From the NCBI GenBank assembly GCA_938003725.1, contig CALKXX010000055.1, positions 1 to 11,017 of the forward strand: a stretch of DNA of 11,017 nt, written 5' to 3'. Positions 5,941 to 11,017 of the stretch are shown here, piece by piece; position 1 is the first letter of the stretch, and every line of letters starts with the position of its first letter. The notes under the pieces were generated by a model that saw only the letters and a list, made by a program, of their open reading frames with translations, did not search any database and was not told the DNA's origin. The position numbers and the translations under genes were made by a program. The DNA is from an uncultured Sphingomonadaceae bacterium (GTDB lineage Bacteria > Pseudomonadota > Alphaproteobacteria > Sphingomonadales > Sphingomonadaceae).

Positions 5941-6798
5941 TTAAGGGAGTTTTTTGAACAACAGGGTCATACGATCAGATTCACCAATCGCAGCATATTT
6001 CGCCTTATCTGTATCGCCTTCAGCGAAACGCGGCGGCAGGGTCCAAACCCCTTTTTCATAGTCGGCCGTGTCTTTTGGGTTTGCATTTACTTCGGATTTT
6101 TTAACAAGCTCAAAACCGTGTGCTTCCATAAAATTGACGACTGTATCGGTCCGCAAATATCCCTTATTCCCATCGGCATAACTGAATGGTGTGCCATCTT
6201 TGGCGCGGTGCTGAATAATACCGACATGGCCGCCGTCTTTCAGCATTTTGCGCATTGCCTTAATCTCGCTGTCCGCAACATTCCATCGCATCAGATTGTG
6301 CATCATGCGCGGAATGATAACGATATCCGCGGTGCCGTTCACTTCTTCCGGAACATTGTCCGCAGTATAGGCAGAAAATTTGGTCGCAGGCATATCTGTC
6401 CAACCAGCCACATCATTTGGAAATTTTTCCGGGAAACCCCGAATTCGCTTCTTTGCGTCGTCGCCAAAGGGCAAAGCATCAGGAGCAAAAGTCAGTCCTA
6501 TAAATTTTCCGTCTTGTGCAACATATGGCGCCAAAATTTTCGAATACCAACCGCCGCCAGGTACATATTCCACAACCGTGTCGGTCGCCTTAACGTCGAA
6601 AAAAGTAAGCGTCTCAACAGGATTACGGAACTTATCGCGCTGACCATCTTCTCCGCGACGTTCATGCGCAACTGCGTCCTTCAGGGCTTTACTAGCATGA
6701 GCGGGATCATCCGTTTCATGATGTTTCGCTACTGCTGGCATAGCCGTTGCAGACAGAAGAGCCAGAGCTACGGAAGACAGGATAAGTTTATTTTTCAT
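5941..6798 (-). CDS. Signal-peptide-bearing predicted methyltransferase (COG4798-like)
   Basis: The 285-residue product starts at the ATG 6798-6796, with GAGAGG six bases upstream. The longer frame to 6864 begins at a TTG and would bury the signal peptide. Residues 1-24 are a clear signal peptide (ALALLSATAMPAVA before K25). The body resembles a class I SAM-binding fold: FFDVKATDTVVEYVPGGGWY (67-85) at the usual nucleotide loop, then GKFIGLTFAP, ADIVIIPRMMHNL (157-169) and LKDGGHVGIIQHRA. I recognise this as the periplasmic 'predicted methyltransferase' group common in alphaproteobacteria. Its substrate is unknown, and true methyl transfer outside the cytosol would be hard to explain because SAM is cytosolic. 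It lies 93 bases after the glutamate-synthase-like gene and just before aguB. Confidence 0.82.
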   Translation of the reverse strand: MKNKLILSSVALALLSATAMPAVAKHHETDDPAHASKALKDAVAHERRGEDGQRDKFRNPVETLTFFDVKATDTVVEYVPGGGWYSKILAPYVAQDGKFIGLTFAPDALPFGDDAKKRIRGFPEKFPNDVAGWTDMPATKFSAYTADNVPEEVNGTADIVIIPRMMHNLMRWNVADSEIKAMRKMLKDGGHVGIIQHRAKDGTPFSYADGNKGYLRTDTVVNFMEAHGFELVKKSEVNANPKDTADYEKGVWTLPPRFAEGDTDKAKYAAIGESDRMTLLFKKLP

Positions 6799-6834
6799 TG
6801 TTGACCTCTCGGGTTTGGGGCGCGTCAGATGTAA

Positions 6835-6864
6835 ATCATATAAGTCACTGATTTGCGCATGCAA
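6835..6864 (-). promoter_or_regulatory. Weak candidate promoter upstream of the methyltransferase gene
   Basis: On the minus strand TTGCAT (6864-6859) and TATGAT (6840-6835) are 18 bases apart, the latter 5/6 to the -10 consensus and the former only 3/6. It lies in the 93-bp gap after the glutamate-synthase-like gene. It would give the methyltransferase, aguB and L,D-transpeptidase genes their own start of transcription. Confidence 0.3.
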
Positions 6865-6891
6865 AGCGGATTTTAGGTTGGTCGCCGCTAT

Positions 6892-8391
6892 CTATCGATA
6901 TTGAGCGATGATTTCCGGCCGCGGATAAAGCTCATCAAGCGGAACCGATTTGCCATTGTCCTGAACAATTCGGATATGTTTGCGCCTCAATTGACGAGGT
7001 TCATCAACGCCGCAACTATGAGCGATAACTTCAACTTCATGGACTAGGCTTTTGCAATAGTTAGCCACTTTTACTTTTTTATCAGCAGGGTCTAATCCTC
7101 TCTGCAGCCGCTTGTCATGCGTGGTTATTCCCGTCGGGCACGTATTCTGATTACATTTTAGGGATTGAATACAGCCAAGCGAAAACATGAAGCCGCGTGC
7201 GCTGTTCACAAAATCCGCTCCCGCACAGAGCGCCCAAGCCACTTCACTTGGTGTAATACGTTTTCCAGACGCGATAATCCGAATACGTTCACGAAGGCCA
7301 TGCTTGTGGAAAATGTCCGAGAGCATCGGCAAGCTTTCATCAAGTTGCAGCCCCACATTATCCATTAGCGGCATAGGCGCAGCACCGGTTCCTCCGTCCC
7401 CGCCATCAAGGGTGAAAAAGTCGGGAGCGCTCTCTATCCCGCGCTTGTGAATGGCCAGGCACAACTCGTCCAACCAACCATAGGCGCCAACCACAGCCTT
7501 TATACCGGTCGGTTTTCCGGTCACATCTCGCACGTGATTGATGAAGTCCAGCATGTCTTCAACATTGTTGATCTCCGGATGGCGATTGGGCGAGATGCTA
7601 GACTGTCCTTCAGGAATTCCTCTGATCTCTGAAATTTCTGCGTTCACCTTTTCAGCAGGCAGTATCCCGCCTTTCCCCGGCTTTGCGCCCTGAGACATCT
7701 TGATTTCGATCATTCGCACCTGTTGATGTGCTGCAACTTTCTTCAGCTTTTCGTCGCTCACGCTACCATCATCATTGCGAATACCATATTTCGCCGTACC
7801 AATCTGAAATACGATATCACAACCCCCTTCTAGATGGTATGGGGACAGCCCGCCTTCCCCGGTATTCATCCAGCAATCAGCCATTTTAGCACCGTGCGAA
7901 AGCGCCTGAACTGCAGGCGCCGACAACGCGCCAAAGCTCATCGCAGAGATATTAAACAACGATTTCGCGTCATAAGGTGTTTCGCAAAATGGTCCGATCA
8001 CACAGGTCGCCGTTTCGGCCGCATCTTTCTCTAGCGTTGGGAACGGACAGTTTACAAAAATCGGTGTGCCGGCGGGATCAAGGTTTTTGGTAGACCCGAA
8101 GGCAATGGTATTTCCACCTCCCTTTGCGGCGCGTGCCACCCACTCTCTTTCGGCACGGTTAAAGGGCATTTCTTCCCGGTCCATCGCGAAAAAATATTGC
8201 CTGAAAAACTCACCCAAACTGCTGAATAAATGCCGGAAACGCCCGATTACCGGATAGTTTCGGCGCACCGCATCTTGCTTTTGCGTGATATCGATGAAGA
8301 ATAATATGACTAGTCCGGCAAGAACAATACCGAGGAAAAATACGAAAATATAAGTAAGCGTGCTCAGCAAATTTAAGATGCTGTCGGTCAT
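6892..8391 (-). CDS. FMN-binding glutamate synthase family protein, membrane-anchored
   Basis: The 499-residue product has one N-terminal membrane segment (about 9-33, TLTYIFVFFLGIVLAGLVIL) and then the FMN/TIM-barrel synthase domain of glutamate synthase (about 85-465). Seen in order are FNISAMSFGALSAPAVQALS (146-165), MNTGEGGLSPYH, GAKPGKGGILPAEKV, GDGGTGAAPMPLMDNVG (331-347) and GADFVNSARGFMFSLGCIQS. A Cys cluster C407, C413, C418 (GCIQSLKCNQNTCPTG) fits the 3Fe-4S cluster of GltB. The amidotransferase domain that supplies ammonia from glutamine and the C-terminal beta-helix domain are absent, so this is not a full GOGAT. Proteins of this stand-alone type are of uncertain function. AAGGA six bases before the ATG is a good ribosome site. 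It lies between aguA and the methyltransferase gene. Confidence 0.92.
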   Translation of the reverse strand: MTDSILNLLSTLTYIFVFFLGIVLAGLVILFFIDITQKQDAVRRNYPVIGRFRHLFSSLGEFFRQYFFAMDREEMPFNRAEREWVARAAKGGGNTIAFGSTKNLDPAGTPIFVNCPFPTLEKDAAETATCVIGPFCETPYDAKSLFNISAMSFGALSAPAVQALSHGAKMADCWMNTGEGGLSPYHLEGGCDIVFQIGTAKYGIRNDDGSVSDEKLKKVAAHQQVRMIEIKMSQGAKPGKGGILPAEKVNAEISEIRGIPEGQSSISPNRHPEINNVEDMLDFINHVRDVTGKPTGIKAVVGAYGWLDELCLAIHKRGIESAPDFFTLDGGDGGTGAAPMPLMDNVGLQLDESLPMLSDIFHKHGLRERIRIIASGKRITPSEVAWALCAGADFVNSARGFMFSLGCIQSLKCNQNTCPTGITTHDKRLQRGLDPADKKVKVANYCKSLVHEVEVIAHSCGVDEPRQLRRKHIRIVQDNGKSVPLDELYPRPEIIAQYR

Positions 8392-8470
8392 TGATATTCC
8401 TTCATGATCTTGATGTTATCCAATTCGTTATCACCAGCGTGCCCAGTCTGCACCGAATTATATCTATGAC

Positions 8471-9448
8471 TTAGGCGCCTGGTATTTGTTGAGAGATACA
8501 GTGAAAACTGCCTCCGCCGCGAAGCAACGCTTTACTCGAAAGGCCGATTGTCTTTCTGTCAGGAAAAAGCGCTGCTATGCTGTCCACTGCCCTGTTATCG
8601 TTGGATGCTCCATATTGCGGCACAATGACAGCGTTGTTCCCAATGTAAAAGTTCATGTAGCTTGCCGGAGCGACATCTTTACCAACCAAATATTTCCCGA
8701 CCGAAGGCAGGTGAACGACCCCCAATCCAGCATCGGTGCAAGCTTTGGTTGCGGCTTCAAAAACTATGGTGTTGGGATCATCTGCCTGGTCCGACAGGGG
8801 AATTGCAACTGTACTTTTTGTGATAAAGCGAGCGAGGTTGTCGATATGACCATCGGTATGATCGCCCTTTAATCCTTCATCCAGCCAGATGACTTTTTCA
8901 CATCCCAAAGATGCGTTCAAATTTGCCTCGGCCTCCGGTTTGGGAATATTGTTGTTGCGATTGCTATTGAGAACACACTGCTCGGTCGTCAGTATTAACC
9001 CGGTGCCATTGCCTTCTATAGCACCGCCTTCCAACACCCAATTACAATGCTGCCTCGTCAAGGCGAGCCTGTTTGCGAGACGCTCCCCAATATCGTGGTC
9101 ACCGCTCATTTCAAACTTGCGGCCCCACCCATTAAATTCAAAGCATGTCGCGATATGTTTATGTTCCGCAACCTTTACGATCGGTCCTGTATCTCGCAGC
9201 CATATATCGCCAAACGGTTCGACAATTATCCTAACGGATCTATCGACCATTTTCGTCGCAATGTTTGCATCAGCATCGCTCCGGCACACCAGCAGAACCT
9301 GTTCACCGGCACCGGCATCACTCACGGCATTCGCGAATGCGGCTACTTCACTTTGCGCTTCCGATAGCCCGATGGGCCACTCCACTGGATCACCTGGAAA
9401 GCCAATCCATACCGCTTCATGCGGCTCCCACTCGGCAGGCCACCTCAT
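8471..9448 (-). CDS. aguA: Agmatine deiminase
   Basis: The 325-residue cytosolic enzyme of the guanidine-modifying (pentein) superfamily converts agmatine to N-carbamoylputrescine and ammonia. Hallmarks are PAEWEPHEAVWIGFP at the N-terminus, D86 in DIWLRDTGPI (81-90), E140 (LEGGAIEGNG), H197 and the DGHIDNLARF motif (199-208), and nucleophile C317 in GGGSFHCISQQIP. The sequence is slightly shorter than many AguA proteins (about 340-370). The ATG at 9448 is the only start before an in-frame stop at 9475-9473, yet no clear ribosome site precedes it. A 13-bp inverted repeat lies in the 31-base gap after the M28 stop. Together with aguB at 5058-5924 it completes the agmatine route to putrescine. 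Confidence 0.94.
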   Translation of the reverse strand: MRWPAEWEPHEAVWIGFPGDPVEWPIGLSEAQSEVAAFANAVSDAGAGEQVLLVCRSDADANIATKMVDRSVRIIVEPFGDIWLRDTGPIVKVAEHKHIATCFEFNGWGRKFEMSGDHDIGERLANRLALTRQHCNWVLEGGAIEGNGTGLILTTEQCVLNSNRNNNIPKPEAEANLNASLGCEKVIWLDEGLKGDHTDGHIDNLARFITKSTVAIPLSDQADDPNTIVFEAATKACTDAGLGVVHLPSVGKYLVGKDVAPASYMNFYIGNNAVIVPQYGASNDNRAVDSIAALFPDRKTIGLSSKALLRGGGSFHCISQQIPGA

Positions 9449-9455
9449 CTGGCGC

Positions 9456-9468
9456 GCAAAAGTTTTGC
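9456..9468. repeat. 13-bp inverted repeat just before aguA
   Basis: GCAAAA (9456-9461) and TTTTGC (9463-9468) are perfect inverted arms around a single G. It lies 8-20 bases before the aguA ATG where a ribosome site would be expected. It may be an operator, a part of the initiation region, or chance in a short AT-rich spacer. Confidence 0.3.
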
Positions 9469-9479
9469 ATAACTATGTT

Positions 9480-11017
9480 TCAACTACCGGCGCGGCTCTT
9501 GTCCCGAATTGCCCGGAATTCATCCCCATCATTCCAATTCGGCCAATCCTCTGTCATCGCGAGCATGCGGCCAACCGTATAATATACTTTCAAGTCACCC
9601 ATCACGCCGTCCCAATTCCAATTCGGATCATATTCATCCTTTGGTCCGTGGTAACGGTTTTCGGTATAGTCTTTCGCTGCGGCTTCCCCTGCGGCTTTCC
9701 CGCCATCTATCAAATCTTCACCGCCTTCGAAATAGATCATAGGCACGCCAAGTTTTGCGAAACTGAAGTGATCCGAACGATAGTAAAACCCTTTTTCCGG
9801 GGTAGGCTCTGCCTCAGCTACACGGCCATCATCTTTCAAAGCCGCCTCCAGATAGCCGTCCAGTTGAGATTTTCCTTTGCCAACGACCACAACATTTCTT
9901 GCAGGACCGGTTACGGAGAAGGCGTCCATATTGACCCCGCCAACGGTTTTATTCAGGGGATAGAGAGGGTTTTCGGCATAATATTTCGAACCGAGCAAAC
10001 CGGATTCTTCTGCGGTCACCGCAAGAAAAATGATACTGCGGTCCGGTGCACCGGCTTTTTTATAAGCTTCCGCCAATGCGACAAGCGCTGCCGTCCCGGT
10101 TGCGTTATCAATCGCACCATTACAAATATCATCGCCATCCGGTGCGGGTTTACAGCGTCCAAGATGATCCCAGTGCGCCGTATAGAGAACATATTCATCA
10201 GGGCGGGTTTTGCCCTCTAAGATTCCCACAACATTTTTACTGTCAGTCTTCTTAATGACATTGCCCAGAGACGCGGATGCTTTCAGGCCGAGATCAACCG
10301 CTTTAAATCCCTTCTGCTTGGCCGCCGCCATTTGCTTCGTCAGATCTTGTCCGGCCGCAGCAAATAGTTGGGCCGCTGCTTCCTTTTGGATCCAGCCATT
10401 GGCTTTTGTTTGATCGGAACCGCCATTCGCAGATTGGGCATAAAACTGCTCGCCGGTCCAACTGGACTCAACTACATTCCAGCCATAGGCCGCCGGCGCC
10501 GTATCATGAATGATAATAGCTGCGGCCGCACCCTGCCGGGCTGCTTCTTCATATTTATAGGTCCAACGGCCATAATATGTCATTGCGCGGCCGCCGAATT
10601 CTCCCTCCAGGCTCTCGGTCCCGAAATCAGGATCGTTCACAAGGATCAGGACCGTCTTGCCCTTTACATCCAAGCCATCATAGTCGTTCCATTCGCGTTC
10701 CGGCGCATTTATACCATAACCGACGAACACCATTTCGCTGTCCGTCACATCGATTTTTGCCTGCTCTTGATAGGTCGTCAGAACATAGTCCGTGCCGAAA
10801 TTAAAAGTCAGGTCTGTCCCCTCACCCGTGACCTTTAACGGCGTGGTATCGGTCGCCGTAATGCCAACCAGAGGAACATCTTGAAACCAGCTATCGCCGT
10901 TTGCTGGCTTAAGGCCGGCTTCTTCAAATTTCTTGGTCAATAGCGCGAGGGTCTTTTCTTCACCTGGCGTACCCGGTGCGCGTCCTTCATAGGCATCCGA
11001 CGAAAGCTCTTCGGTGA
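9480..11017 (-). CDS. M28 family metallopeptidase with PA-like insert (N-terminus cut by right edge)
   Basis: The open frame of 511 complete codons runs from the right edge to a TGA at 9482-9480. The signal peptide and start lie outside. Visible residues 4-25 (ELSSDAYEGRAPGTPGEEKT and two further) are the usual M28 N-terminal segment. A protease-associated-like insert covers roughly 85-185 (DSEMVFVGYGINAPEREWND, then EEAARQGAAAAIIIHD). The catalytic domain has the two-zinc ligands H281 (YTAHWDHLG), D303 (NGAIDNATG), E336/E337 (TAEESGLLGS), D364 (GGVNMDAFS) and H416 (YYRSDHFSFAKLGVPMIYF), all conserved, so it should be active. The likely job is peptide hydrolysis in the periplasm or outside the cell. 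It is the first visible gene of the minus-strand cluster, with aguA following 31 bases after its stop. It is homologous to the peptidase at the left edge. Confidence 0.93.
   Translation of the reverse strand, partial: TEELSSDAYEGRAPGTPGEEKTLALLTKKFEEAGLKPANGDSWFQDVPLVGITATDTTPLKVTGEGTDLTFNFGTDYVLTTYQEQAKIDVTDSEMVFVGYGINAPEREWNDYDGLDVKGKTVLILVNDPDFGTESLEGEFGGRAMTYYGRWTYKYEEAARQGAAAAIIIHDTAPAAYGWNVVESSWTGEQFYAQSANGGSDQTKANGWIQKEAAAQLFAAAGQDLTKQMAAAKQKGFKAVDLGLKASASLGNVIKKTDSKNVVGILEGKTRPDEYVLYTAHWDHLGRCKPAPDGDDICNGAIDNATGTAALVALAEAYKKAGAPDRSIIFLAVTAEESGLLGSKYYAENPLYPLNKTVGGVNMDAFSVTGPARNVVVVGKGKSQLDGYLEAALKDDGRVAEAEPTPEKGFYYRSDHFSFAKLGVPMIYFEGGEDLIDGGKAAGEAAAKDYTENRYHGPKDEYDPNWNWDGVMGDLKVYYTVGRMLAMTEDWPNWNDGDEFRAIRDKSRAGS

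Noticed and set aside
5863..6804. Long plus-strand open frame of 313 codons opposite aguB and the methyltransferase gene
   Set aside because: It runs antisense to two well-supported genes, crosses their boundary, and its translation has no recognisable domain and an odd composition rich in Arg, Phe, Ile and His.
6865..6889. Possible terminator after the glutamate-synthase-like gene on the minus strand (AGCGG/CCGCT)
   Set aside because: Only five pairs, a 15-base loop and no T run follow; too weak to call.
8889..10220. Plus-strand open frame of 443 codons opposite aguA and the M28 gene
   Set aside because: It is antisense to two enzymes with intact catalytic motifs. The translation is Ile/Arg/Cys/His-rich with no family signature, as expected for a shadow frame.
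1..11017. Defence system, prophage, CRISPR array, transposon or genomic island
   Set aside because: No repeats with spacers, transposase, integrase, phage or nuclease-effector genes were seen, and composition looks even across the window.

Overview
The window looks like chromosomal DNA from an alphaproteobacterium. The gene set (DUF937 and DUF3597 proteins, paired M28 peptidases, a signal-peptide-bearing COG4798 methyltransferase, an FMN-binding glutamate-synthase-like protein, AguA/AguB, a family-5 type uracil-DNA glycosylase) and the moderate GC by eye suggest a sphingomonad (Sphingomonadales). That placement is an inference from memory of gene content, not a computed result. I see no tRNA, rRNA, CRISPR array, insertion sequence or phage gene. 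The window reads as ordinary core/shell chromosome with some interesting local regulatory structure.

Layout, left to right. 1-609 (minus) is the N-terminal part of a secreted M28-type peptidase that runs off the left edge. A 103-bp divergent spacer leads to a plus-strand two-gene operon, qmcA-like stomatin/SPFH protein plus NfeD-like partner (713-2139), a classic membrane-quality-control pair. Converging on it are two minus-strand genes: a DUF937 protein (2583-3155) and a downstream 126-residue protein (2160-2540). They share a C-terminal Asp-rich DxDGDGNP calcium-loop-like motif and are separated by a convincing intrinsic terminator/attenuator. A 221-bp divergent region follows, then on the plus strand a DUF3597 protein (3377-3736) and a family-5-like uracil-DNA glycosylase (3777-4436) whose GTG start lies inside a perfect-looking GNRA-capped hairpin.

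From 4421 to the right edge everything is on the minus strand and closely spaced, in transcription order: M28 metallopeptidase (from beyond 11017 to 9480), agmatine deiminase aguA (9448-8471), membrane-anchored FMN-binding glutamate-synthase-like protein (8391-6892), periplasmic-looking methyltransferase (6798-5941), N-carbamoylputrescine amidase aguB (5924-5058) and an L,D-transpeptidase (5074-4421). AguA and AguB together convert agmatine to putrescine, releasing two ammonia and one CO2. The genes between and beside them point to nitrogen handling and envelope biology. The two M28 peptidases at the window edges are recognisably homologous at their N-termini.

No undescribed multi-gene defence or mobile system was found. 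The best candidates for a second look are three RNA-level structures: the attenuator between the DUF937 gene and its neighbour, the start-codon hairpin of the glycosylase gene, and a small open frame ending on the start codon of the glutamate-synthase-like gene. The presence of a glutamate-synthase-like flavoprotein between aguA and aguB is also notable.
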